5,054 nucleotides of DNA from Bacillota bacterium (GCA_029239575.1 JARBUP010000219.1:1-5054); one strand, 5' to 3'. Numbered from the stretch's first letter, positions 1 through 5,054 are shown. Notes: generated by a model from the sequence alone, not told the origin. Made by a program: numbers and translations.

Positions 1-149
1 ACTTCTCCAAATCCAGATCTAAGAAGTCTGTGATGGTCAAGTTTTGCAAACCCTAAATCTTCATATGGAAGTTTTTTAAGTTCCGCTTCAGCTTCTTTTA
101 TATCTATTTCATCATTTTTAACTTTCAACAATAATTCATGTATATCCAT
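1..149 (-). CDS. larB: LarB, N-terminal part (runs off the left edge)
   Basis: This is the start of LarB, pyridinium-3,5-biscarboxylic acid mononucleotide synthase. In the family it carboxylates C5 of the pyridinium ring of nicotinic acid adenine dinucleotide and hydrolyses the phosphoanhydride, which is the first step of NPN cofactor synthesis. Only 49 complete codons are present. The visible part is a short helical N-terminus (MDIHELLLKVKNDEIDIKEA) followed by DLGFAKLDHHRLLRSGFGE, which matches the conserved family stretch around D-x-G-F-A-x-[LV]-D-x-H-R. The PurE-like catalytic domain lies beyond the window. The start at 149 has a ribosome binding site, GAGGTGG, at 152-158. The gene begins 24 nt after the larE stop, so it belongs to the same operon. 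The reading frame is open to the edge. Identification rests on the short conserved motif plus the neighbouring larE. Confidence 0.9.
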   Translation of the reverse strand, partial: MDIHELLLKVKNDEIDIKEAEAELKKLPYEDLGFAKLDHHRLLRSGFGE

Positions 150-173
150 AGCCACCTCTAAATTTTCATATTT

Positions 174-980
174 TTATAAATTTACATCCATACTTCCAGA
201 ACGAAATCCTTCTAAATCCAAAGTTATATAAATAAACCCTAAGCTTTTCATGTAGTTAACTATTGAATTACCTTTTTCTAATAAATTTATTAATTCATCT
301 TTATTTACTTCAATTCTTGTTATATCCTTATGTACTCTAACTCTTACATTTGTAAATCCTTGGTTTTTTATAAATTCTTCAGCTTTTTCTATATTTTGTA
401 ATAATTCAAAATTTATTTCAGTATTATATGGAAGTCTTGTAGCCATGCACGGTGCAGATGGTCTTGATGCAACTGAAATATTTAAGTTCTTTGCCATTTC
501 ACGAACTTCAGCTTTTGTAATATTTAATTTTGCTAAAGGACTTATAACTCCTAATTCACCAAGCGCTTTAACTCCAGGTCTGTACACTTTTAAATCATCA
601 GCATTAGTACCATCAACAACATATTTTAAGTTGTGCTCTTTTGCAAAATCAAACAAATTTACAAACAAAGATTTCTTGCATAAATAACATCTGTTTACAG
701 GGTTATTTAAAATTTCTTTATTTTCAAATTCATTTACTTGAATAATTTCGTGCGTTGCTCCCATTTCATTTGCAACACGCTTTGAAATATTTACATCCGA
801 TACAGGGTGAAGCTTTGTTTCTAATGTAACTGCATAAACTTTTTTATTAAGTTTTATACCAGCATCACAAGCTATTTTAAGTATTAAGCTTGAATCAACC
901 CCTCCAGAAAATGCAATGCATATTCCATCTTTTACTAAACTATTTATTTCTTCTTTTAAAGATAGTAATTTATTTTCCAT
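174..980 (-). CDS. larE: LarE, ATP-dependent sulfur transferase for NPN cofactor synthesis
   Basis: LarE is a cytoplasmic PP-loop enzyme. It adenylylates the pyridinium-3,5-biscarboxylate made by LarB and converts the carboxylates to thiocarboxylates, giving the ligand into which LarC inserts nickel. The 268-residue length is normal for the family. The PP-loop ATP pyrophosphatase motif SGGVDSS is at residues 25-31. A second conserved block, NRCYLCKKSLF (97-107), holds Cys98 and Cys101. The segment VVDGTNADDLKVYRPG (121-136) and the block RPSAPCMATRLPY (173-185) with Cys178 are typical of LarE. Cys178 aligns by context with the sacrificial Cys176 of Lactiplantibacillus plantarum LarE. The extra CxxC pair suggests the three-cysteine, [4Fe-4S] cluster type instead. 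The start at 980 is preceded by GGAG (988-991) with 7-nt spacing. The gene lies 18 nt after larO and 24 nt before larB. Confidence 0.95.
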   Translation of the reverse strand: MENKLLSLKEEINSLVKDGICIAFSGGVDSSLILKIACDAGIKLNKKVYAVTLETKLHPVSDVNISKRVANEMGATHEIIQVNEFENKEILNNPVNRCYLCKKSLFVNLFDFAKEHNLKYVVDGTNADDLKVYRPGVKALGELGVISPLAKLNITKAEVREMAKNLNISVASRPSAPCMATRLPYNTEINFELLQNIEKAEEFIKNQGFTNVRVRVHKDITRIEVNKDELINLLEKGNSIVNYMKSLGFIYITLDLEGFRSGSMDVNL

Positions 981-998
981 TATTTTTCTCCATTATAA

Positions 999-1754
999 TT
1001 AATTTTTATTTGAACATATGGGGCATCCTTGTAATACAAATGGTTTTTCTAAGCCGTATTTGTCCAACAATTCGCCATTATTTAATATTTCAAAAGTATT
1101 TCCGTCCGCTACCACTTGACCATTTCCTATTACTATTGTTCTTTCACAAACATCCAATACCATATCAAGATCATGGGAAGTAATAATTTTGGTATGTTTA
1201 AACTGATTTAATAAATTTATTAATTTTCTTCTTGCCTTTGGGTCTAAAGAAGATGATGGCTCATCCAAAAGTAAAATATCTGGTTCCATAGATAAAACTG
1301 ATGCAATTGATACAGAACGCTTTTCACCACCTGATAATTTATATGGAGGTCTATCTTTTAAATGTGATGCCCCAACTATTTCAAGTGCTTTCTCAACTCT
1401 TTTTTTAACTTCATCTTCAGGCAGTTTATAATTTCGAGGCCCAAATGCAACATCTTCATAAACTGTTGAATTAAATAATTGCTCATCAGAATTTTGAAAT
1501 GTAAATCCAATTTTTTGCCTAACTATATTTAAAGTTTTCTTTGTAACAGGCATTTCTCCAATTCTTATTTCACCCTTTTGTGGAAATAAAATTCCCACTA
1601 AACTTAATAGCAGTGTAGATTTTCCAGCTCCATTTGCTCCAATTATGGCAACAGATTCGCCGTGATGTATTTCAATATTTATGCCGTTTAAAGCATTTTT
1701 ACCATCCGGATATGTAAAGCAAACATTATTTAAAATTACTTTATGATGACTCAT
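999..1754 (-). CDS. larO: LarO, ATPase subunit of the nickel ECF transporter (CbiO/NikO family)
   Basis: This is the ATP-hydrolysing subunit of an energy-coupling-factor metal importer, working at the inner face of the membrane with LarQ and LarMN. All ABC ATPase motifs are present in the 251-residue protein: Walker A GANGAGKST (39-47), Q-loop Gln87 within FTFQNSDEQLF, signature LSGGEKR (140-146), Walker B ILLLDEP (160-166), D-loop SSLD (168-171) and switch His194. FQNSDEQLF and the YEDVAFGPRN segment (99-108) are typical of CbiO-type ECF ATPases. The C-terminus ends in GCPICSNKN, a CxxC pair (Cys244, Cys247) that may bind metal. The start at 1754 has AGGAG at 1761-1765 inside the end of larQ. 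Only one base separates it from the larQ stop, which suggests translational coupling. Nickel rather than cobalt specificity is inferred from the larE and larB neighbours. Confidence 0.93.
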   Translation of the reverse strand: MSHHKVILNNVCFTYPDGKNALNGINIEIHHGESVAIIGANGAGKSTLLLSLVGILFPQKGEIRIGEMPVTKKTLNIVRQKIGFTFQNSDEQLFNSTVYEDVAFGPRNYKLPEDEVKKRVEKALEIVGASHLKDRPPYKLSGGEKRSVSIASVLSMEPDILLLDEPSSSLDPKARRKLINLLNQFKHTKIITSHDLDMVLDVCERTIVIGNGQVVADGNTFEILNNGELLDKYGLEKPFVLQGCPICSNKN

Positions 1755-1755
1755 A

Positions 1756-2562
1756 TTATGCTCCTGTAAATATACTTCCTAACAAAACTGGTATATTATA
1801 AAATTTTACCACCAACAAAAAAACAATCCAAAAAATTAAATATATATAATCTTTTAATATTAGTTTATCATTTTCTGTATTATTAAACTCGGTATTATAA
1901 CCTCTAAGTTTCATCGCAGAATAAATTCTTTCAGCTCTGTCATAAGTTCTTATTAAAACCTGACCTAAAAGAGGTCCCCATAATTTATAATGAATTCCAC
2001 TTTGATTAGGAGCTCTTAAAGAATAAGCAGTCCATATATTTGAAAATTCTTCTAATAATACATAAATATATCTGTATGTAAATAATAACTGCATTATGAT
2101 TATTTTTGGTATATGTAACTGTTGCAATGCTTTAGCTAATTTATCCATACTCGTAGTTGATATTAATAACAACGCACAAATTACAGATAAAAAACTTTTT
2201 ATAATTAAACTTAAATATGAAACCCATCCCCTACTTATACTTATGCTATGAAAAATATAAATTGGCTTGTTATCCAATATGGGGTTGAAAATTCCTAAAC
2301 CTATAACAATTGGAAGTACAATTAAAGAACGTTTCAATATAGGTTTAAGGGGTATATCTCCAAGATTAAATACCAAAACTAAATAAATTAAAAGTGGCAT
2401 CATACTGAATATTTCATATTTACCATAGGAAACTGTCATGATAATATAAAAAATACTTACTATTAATTTTACTAACGGATGAAGTTTATGAATAAAAGTA
2501 TTTTTTTGAGATATTTCATCTAAAAATCTAATTTTATATATTGAATTTTTTATATTTATCAT
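1756..2562 (-). CDS. larQ: LarQ, transmembrane coupling subunit of the nickel ECF transporter (CbiQ/EcfT family)
   Basis: This is the integral membrane T-component that links the ATPase LarO to the substrate-binding LarMN. The protein has 268 residues, normal for CbiQ. The family-typical H-P-L-V-K-L is at residues 28-33, followed by hydrophobic helices at about 33-66, 78-92, 116-136 and a final one at 237-258. The EcfT core reads as TTSMDKLAKALQQLHIPK (136-153), then a helix with TYRYIYVLLEEF (162-173). Two cytoplasmic coupling motifs that contact the ATPase are recognisable: YSLRAP (180-185), a variant of the usual Ala-Arg-x form, and AMKLRGY (216-222), the canonical second motif. The start at 2562 has AAGGG (2569-2573), 6 nt upstream, overlapping the end region of larMN. 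The gap to larMN is 12 nt and to larO 1 nt. Confidence 0.92.
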   Translation of the reverse strand: MINIKNSIYKIRFLDEISQKNTFIHKLHPLVKLIVSIFYIIMTVSYGKYEIFSMMPLLIYLVLVFNLGDIPLKPILKRSLIVLPIVIGLGIFNPILDNKPIYIFHSISISRGWVSYLSLIIKSFLSVICALLLISTTSMDKLAKALQQLHIPKIIIMQLLFTYRYIYVLLEEFSNIWTAYSLRAPNQSGIHYKLWGPLLGQVLIRTYDRAERIYSAMKLRGYNTEFNNTENDKLILKDYIYLIFWIVFLLVVKFYNIPVLLGSIFTGA

Positions 2563-2574
2563 TTTATACCCTTG

Positions 2575-3633
2575 CTAATTTTCTTTTATGTTATATTTAT
2601 TTTTATAAAATTTTGCTGCTTTACCAATTAAAACTACTAAACTTAATGTTAATAAACTTCCAACAATTCCTGAAACTGATGTTCCAACATTAACTTTACT
2701 AAGGTTAGTTTCTTCTGAATTATTTTCAAACCCATAATCAGGTAAAAATGCAATTTTTTCTTGCATATTAGCTAAAAAATTATGTATTACACTTTTCCCA
2801 TTTTCATCATTTGAATTTGAAACATCTGTTTTTTCTGTTTTTTCAATTGACCATTCTAAACCATCAGGATTTGAAGATGCAAAATAAGAAATAAAACCTC
2901 CTGTTACAATTGATAAACTAAGTAAAACAGTTATAAGTTTTTTATATGATATCTTTTCTTTAAATGTATTTTCTTTAATTGGTTGTAGAATTTCAGGACG
3001 TGCGCTCCATATAAAACTTATAGCAGCAGAAGTTATTAAACCTTCAATTATTCCAATTGCTAAATGTATTGGCTGCATAAATAAAACAAATGTTTGAAAT
3101 GGTAACTCTGTTTTGCCTGAAATAAATGTTTGAATTACTACACTAAAGGATCCTAACTGAAGACCTATTACAACTGATAATATAGAGGCTATTAATATTT
3201 TTTTCTTAGTAATTTTATTTTTAATTATTTTTTTATAAATAAATGGATATGCAATAAAACATGTATAAAATCCCATATTAAAAATATTTGAACCTAAAGA
3301 TAATAATCCTCCATCTGCAAAAAACAATGCTTGTATTGCTAAAATACATGACAGAGTTATAAATCCTGCATAAGGTCCAAGCAAAGCCGCTAAAATCATC
3401 CCACCGCTTAAATGTCCACTTGAGCCAGTTCCTGGAATTGTAAAATTAATCATTTGTGATGCAAATACAAAAGCACCCATTACACCCATGAGAGGAATTT
3501 TTTTCTCATTTAATTCTTCATTTTCATCAAAGTTACTTTGAACTTTTTTAACTGAATAACAACTAACCGCTAAGGTCGCAGCCCACATAGTTCCACCTAC
3601 TTCGGGCGAAATTAAAAAGTCTGCCATGTGCAT
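2575..3633 (-). CDS. larMN: LarMN, fused nickel-binding ECF transporter subunit (CbiM/NikM plus CbiN/NikN-type domain)
   Basis: This membrane protein captures the metal ion from outside and, with LarQ and LarO, imports it. The 352-residue form starting MHMADFLISPEVGGTMWA is chosen because in the NikM/CbiM family the N-terminal Met-His2 is itself part of the metal site. AAAGGAGA (3641-3648) lies 7 nt upstream, whereas the longer frame from 3678 has no ribosome binding site and runs through a hairpin. The second expected ligand, His74, sits in GTGSSGHLSGG (68-78). Hydrophobic segments lie at about 48-62, 78-105, 118-134, 146-170, 186-209, 233-252 and 318-338. From about residue 232 the protein continues into an N-type domain: one helix, the hallmark PDGLEW (256-261), a polar extracytoplasmic loop with FLPDYGF (296-302), and a last helix. 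It is therefore an M-N fusion. It is the first gene of the operon. Cobalt transport cannot be excluded from the protein alone; nickel is inferred from larE and larB. Confidence 0.9.
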   Translation of the reverse strand: MHMADFLISPEVGGTMWAATLAVSCYSVKKVQSNFDENEELNEKKIPLMGVMGAFVFASQMINFTIPGTGSSGHLSGGMILAALLGPYAGFITLSCILAIQALFFADGGLLSLGSNIFNMGFYTCFIAYPFIYKKIIKNKITKKKILIASILSVVIGLQLGSFSVVIQTFISGKTELPFQTFVLFMQPIHLAIGIIEGLITSAAISFIWSARPEILQPIKENTFKEKISYKKLITVLLSLSIVTGGFISYFASSNPDGLEWSIEKTEKTDVSNSNDENGKSVIHNFLANMQEKIAFLPDYGFENNSEETNLSKVNVGTSVSGIVGSLLTLSLVVLIGKAAKFYKNKYNIKEN

Positions 3634-3640
3634 GAAATCA

Positions 3641-3648
3641 TCTCCTTT
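3641..3648 (-). promoter_or_regulatory. Ribosome binding site that fixes the larMN start
   Basis: The minus strand reads AAAGGAGA followed by 7 nt (TGATTTC) and then ATG CAC ATG at 3633. This strong Shine-Dalgarno sequence excludes the in-frame ATG at 3678 as the true start. It also preserves the family's N-terminal Met-His metal site. Confidence 0.9.
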
Positions 3649-3652
3649 AAAT

Positions 3653-3704
3653 AAAAAAACCACAAAGAAACCGCTCATTCATAAGCGATTAAACCTTCAT
3701 GGTT
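3653..3704 (-). terminator. Hairpin with U-tract in the larMN leader, candidate transcription attenuator
   Basis: In the minus-strand transcript, AACCATGAAG (3695-3704) can pair with CTTTGTGGTT (3658-3667) over 10 pairs, two of them G-U wobbles. Inside this, after a small asymmetric internal loop, AATCGCT (3684-3690) pairs with AGCGGTT (3669-3675) over 7 pairs (one wobble) around an 8-nt loop. Five U residues (3653-3657), then AUUU, follow directly and run into the Shine-Dalgarno sequence at 3641-3648. This has the form of an intrinsic terminator placed before the first gene of an operon that also has a promoter upstream. A short alternative hairpin, AACC/GGTT (3691-3704), would compete with its base. 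No known metal or cobalamin riboswitch consensus was recognised in the leader. Its regulatory role is inferred. Confidence 0.5.
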
Positions 3705-3752
3705 ATATATTTGTTTTAATTATATATCATAAATTGCGTTCTTATAATCTAA

Positions 3753-3774
3753 TAAGTTATTTTCAAACAACTTA
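3753..3774. repeat. Inverted repeat TAAGTT-N10-AACTTA at the predicted lar transcription start
   Basis: Perfect 6-bp arms (3753-3758 and 3769-3774) are separated by 10 nt. They sit at and just after the predicted start of transcription (about 3773) of the lar operon. The repeat could be an operator or the first stem of the leader RNA. Short A/T-rich repeats of this size also arise by chance in such a sequence. Confidence 0.3.
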
Positions 3775-3779
3775 AATTA

Positions 3780-3808
3780 ATTTTACTATAATTTAATAAA
3801 ACTGTCAA
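3780..3808 (-). promoter_or_regulatory. Sigma-A-type promoter of the lar operon
   Basis: The minus strand carries a perfect -35 box, TTGACA (3803-3808), a 17-nt spacer, and the -10 box TAAAAT (3780-3785), which matches the consensus at five of six positions. Transcription would start near 3773 and give a leader of about 140 nt before the larMN ATG at 3633. Confidence 0.7.
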
Positions 3809-3831
3809 CTAAAAATCTTAATAGAACCAGT

Positions 3832-3859
3832 AACCCAATTTAAACCCTTTCATATAATA
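3832..3859 (+). promoter_or_regulatory. Possible sporulation (sigma-K-like) promoter of the 38-codon gene
   Basis: CATATAATA at 3851-3859 fits the sigma-K -10 consensus CATAnnnTA. An AACC (3832-3835) lies 15 nt upstream, close to where the short sigma-K -35 element (an AC core) is expected. The same stretch holds TATAAT (3853-3858), a perfect sigma-A -10, but the matching -35 position reads GTAACC and is poor. A start near 3866 would give a leader of about 25 nt. The choice between sigma factors is inference. Confidence 0.4.
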
Positions 3860-3890
3860 GGTTAAACATATCTTTTAAGGAGGTTTGAAT

Positions 3891-4007
3891 ATGGGATTCT
3901 GTCATGGACATGGAAATGGCGTAGCTGGAGCAGGTGGATCTAACTTATTATTTTTCTTCTTGTTATTAGTTGTTCTTTTCTGCAACGGCAACGATATTTT
4001 AGACTAA
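3891..4007 (+). CDS. Small Cys/His/Gly-rich single-span membrane peptide, sporulation-peptide-like
   Basis: This 38-codon gene has a very strong ribosome binding site, AAGGAGG (3877-3883), 7 nt before its ATG, and a double stop (TAATAA), so it is very likely translated. The N-terminus MGFCHGHGNGVAGAGG is rich in glycine and carries Cys4, His5 and His7. A hydrophobic stretch, NLLFFFLLLVVLFC (18-31), follows, long enough for a short membrane span, then a polar tail NGNDILD. The glycine-rich head plus one helix resembles the very small sporulation-type peptides of Bacilli and Clostridia (the YjcZ-like group), but the exact family is not certain. It is transcribed away from the lar operon, has its own promoter candidate, and ends 11 nt before a terminator hairpin. 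Function is unknown. The Cys-His-x-His cluster could bind metal, which is speculative. Confidence 0.8.
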   Translation: MGFCHGHGNGVAGAGGSNLLFFFLLLVVLFCNGNDILD

Positions 4008-4018
4008 TAAAATAAAAA

Positions 4019-4039
4019 AGTCCGAGTAAATCTCGGACT
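4019..4039. terminator. Bidirectional intrinsic terminator between convergent genes
   Basis: Perfect 8-bp arms AGTCCGAG (4019-4026) and CTCGGACT (4032-4039) enclose a 5-nt loop. On the plus strand ATTTTATTT follows. On the minus strand the complement of the AATAAAAA run gives a T-rich tract. It can therefore end both the 38-codon gene and the LysR gene, whose stop codon at 4043-4045 lies next to the stem. Confidence 0.9.
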
Positions 4040-4042
4040 ATT

Positions 4043-4939
4043 TTATTTAAATTTATTTAAAACAAATTCTTTAAACTTGTCTTCTATTTTTGAAAAATAC
4101 CTATCTTCAAAATATACATAATATATTTTTCTTTTTAATTGTAGATTTTCGATATGAAGTTGAAACAGTTCTTTATCACTTAATTCTTTTTCCACAGATA
4201 TTTTAGGAAGTAACGCAATACCCATATTGTTTTTTGCAAAAGTTTTTATTGTTTCATTATCTTCAGCTTGTACTTTAATTTTTAAATCTTCAAGCTTAAT
4301 TTTATGTTCATTTAAAAATTGTTCAAATATTTGTAATGTTGCAGAACCATTTTCTCTTAAAATAAATTCATTTTGTAATAAAACATTTAATGATATGACC
4401 TCATCATTAAATTTTTCATATATTAGTTTAGAACAAACTACTATAACTTCATCTTCGCCTATACAAACAGATTTAATTTTTTTATTTTTAGCTGGATTAC
4501 CAGCAAATCCAAAATTAGTAAATCCATCTTCTATTGATGAATAAACTTTTTTAGAATCAATTTTATTTATTATATACCTAATTTCTGGATAAATTTCACT
4601 AAACTCAATTATTAAATTATGAATATAATATTCAGCAGGTAAAGAACTTGAATAAATCAATAGCTCACCTGATAATGAATTATCATCCTTTTTTAAAATA
4701 GAATAAATTTTATTTTCTTCATTTAATAAATTAATTGCAAATTTATAAAGCATAATTCCTTCTTCAGTAGGTATAATCTCCCTACCACTTTTTTTAATTA
4801 AAACAGAACCAAAATCCTTTTCTAATATTTGCAATTGTTTTGAAACTGCCGGCTGGGTGATGAACAATTTCTCTGCTGCTTTTGAAATATTTTTTAAGTT
4901 TATAACTTCTATAAATGTTTTTAAATAAGATGTGTTCAT
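4043..4939 (-). CDS. LysR-family transcriptional regulator
   Basis: This 298-residue protein has the classic LysR layout. The N-terminal winged helix-turn-helix spans about residues 4-62, with NISKAAEKLFITQPAVSKQL (17-36) as the recognition region and PTEEG (57-61) in the wing. A linker helix follows (about 62-88), then a periplasmic-binding-protein-like effector domain from about residue 91. Ligand-pocket landmarks are SSSLPAEYY (97-105), GFAGNPAK (144-151), RENGSATLQ (195-203) and NNMGIALLPK (237-246). This pattern is close to the CysB/CysL-like branch and resembles regulators often annotated as selenium-metabolism-associated, so an anionic sulfur- or selenium-type effector is possible; this is an impression from motifs only. 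The start at 4939 has GGGGGA (4945-4950) 5 nt upstream. It is on the same strand as the lar operon but is cut off from it by a terminator and a divergent gene. Control of lar is possible but unproven. Confidence 0.93.
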   Translation of the reverse strand: MNTSYLKTFIEVINLKNISKAAEKLFITQPAVSKQLQILEKDFGSVLIKKSGREIIPTEEGIMLYKFAINLLNEENKIYSILKKDDNSLSGELLIYSSSLPAEYYIHNLIIEFSEIYPEIRYIINKIDSKKVYSSIEDGFTNFGFAGNPAKNKKIKSVCIGEDEVIVVCSKLIYEKFNDEVISLNVLLQNEFILRENGSATLQIFEQFLNEHKIKLEDLKIKVQAEDNETIKTFAKNNMGIALLPKISVEKELSDKELFQLHIENLQLKRKIYYVYFEDRYFSKIEDKFKEFVLNKFK

Positions 4940-4960
4940 ATGTATCCCCCAAACGGTTCT

Positions 4961-4988
4961 AAAAAAATAGGACGTAATACGTCCTATT
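4961..4988 (-). terminator. Intrinsic terminator of the gene upstream of the LysR gene
   Basis: On the minus strand, AATAGGACGT (4979-4988) pairs perfectly with ACGTCCTATT (4966-4975) around a 3-nt loop. The run of seven T residues (4961-4967) begins within the second arm and continues past it. It starts 9 nt after the stop codon of the gene entering from the right, as expected for that gene's terminator. Because it is a near-perfect palindrome just before the LysR gene, it could also serve as a protein-binding site. Confidence 0.85.
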
Positions 4989-4989
4989 C

Positions 4990-5018
4990 ATTATACATTA
5001 AAATGGTGATTTTTCCAA
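4990..5018 (-). promoter_or_regulatory. Candidate promoter of the LysR gene, overlapping the upstream gene's end
   Basis: The minus strand shows TTGGAA (5013-5018), a 17-nt spacer, and a perfect -10 TATAAT (4990-4995). Transcription would begin near 4983, inside the first arm of the terminator hairpin. No other promoter-like sequence is visible in the short stretch between the terminator and the LysR start codon. Confidence 0.5.
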
Positions 5019-5054
5019 TATCTTTTTCTCATATTCCATAGTTTTAATTTCAAG
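4998..5054 (-). CDS. C-terminal end of an unidentified protein (runs off the right edge)
   Basis: The last 18 codons of a minus-strand gene read LEIKTMEYEKKILEKSPF and then a TAA stop (4998-5000). The charged helical composition and A/T-rich codons look like real coding sequence, and an intrinsic terminator follows 9 nt later. A second frame is also open here, but its composition (Trp- and His-rich) is less protein-like. The fragment is too short to name a family. Confidence 0.55.
   Translation of the reverse strand, partial: LEIKTMEYEKKILEKSPF

Noticed and set aside
445..687. Plus-strand open frame of 80 codons
   Set aside because: It is the antisense of larE, has no ribosome binding site and no recognisable protein features.
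890..1183. Plus-strand open frame of 97 codons
   Set aside because: It is antisense to the start of larE and the end of larO. Its hydrophobic composition reflects the A/T-rich complement of real coding sequence.
3634..3678. A 15-codon N-terminal extension of LarMN starting at an ATG at 3678
   Set aside because: It has no ribosome binding site, is encoded by the terminator-like hairpin and its U-tract, and would bury the Met-His metal-binding N-terminus conserved in the family.
3647..3682. An 11-codon upstream ORF (MNERFLCGFFI) in the larMN leader that could be an attenuation leader peptide
   Set aside because: No Shine-Dalgarno sequence precedes it, it starts inside the hairpin loop, and its codons show no regulatory run of one amino acid.
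3706..3728. ATATAT repeats that can pair with each other in the leader
   Set aside because: This is a weak A-U stem of a kind expected by chance in such A/T-rich sequence, and it does not overlap the hairpin arms in a way that would make an antiterminator.
3634..3773. Cobalamin or NiCo (czcD-type) riboswitch in the larMN leader
   Set aside because: The conserved boxes of these riboswitches were not recognised and the leader is too short for a complete cobalamin riboswitch. Only the terminator-like hairpin is supported. A covariance-model search would settle it.
4227..4544. Plus-strand open frame of 105 codons
   Set aside because: It lies wholly antisense to the LysR gene, whose domain structure is intact and clearly the coding strand.

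Overview
This AT-rich window looks like the chromosome of a low-GC Firmicute, most likely a Clostridium or a close relative. The clues are strong AGGAG-type ribosome binding sites, heavy use of A/T-ending codons, and a tiny glycine-rich, sporulation-type membrane peptide gene. All genes lie on the minus strand except that one peptide gene.

The core, read right to left from about 3808 to 1, is a nickel-pincer nucleotide (NPN) cofactor operon. A promoter (3780-3808) drives a roughly 140-nt leader. Then come a fused nickel ECF-transporter subunit (larMN, start corrected to 3633), the transmembrane subunit larQ, the ATPase larO, the sulfur-inserting enzyme larE, and the start of larB, which runs off the left edge. 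Gaps between genes are 1 to 24 nt and each gene has its own ribosome binding site, so this is one transcript. LarMNQO should import Ni2+. LarB carboxylates the nicotinic acid adenine dinucleotide precursor, and LarE converts the two carboxylates to thiocarboxylates. The nickel-inserting LarC and any client such as LarA (lactate racemase) are not visible and may lie beyond the left edge.

The leader of larMN ends in a long hairpin plus a U-tract directly against the Shine-Dalgarno sequence. This is a possible transcription attenuator. LarE carries the three-cysteine pattern expected of the [4Fe-4S] cluster type rather than the single-cysteine sacrificial type.

Divergent from the operon is a 38-codon gene (3891-4007, plus strand). 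Its product has a Cys/His/Gly-rich N-terminus and one membrane segment, and a sequence matching a sigma-K -10 element sits upstream. A bidirectional terminator (4019-4039) separates it from a convergent LysR-family regulator gene (4043-4939, minus strand). Right of the regulator are a strong terminator, an overlapping promoter candidate, and the last 18 codons of an unidentified minus-strand gene that enters from the right edge.

No CRISPR array, tRNA, rRNA, insertion sequence or wholly new system is visible. The points that most deserve a second look are regulatory (the leader hairpin and the promoter overlapping a terminator), the cysteine set of LarE, and the small peptide.
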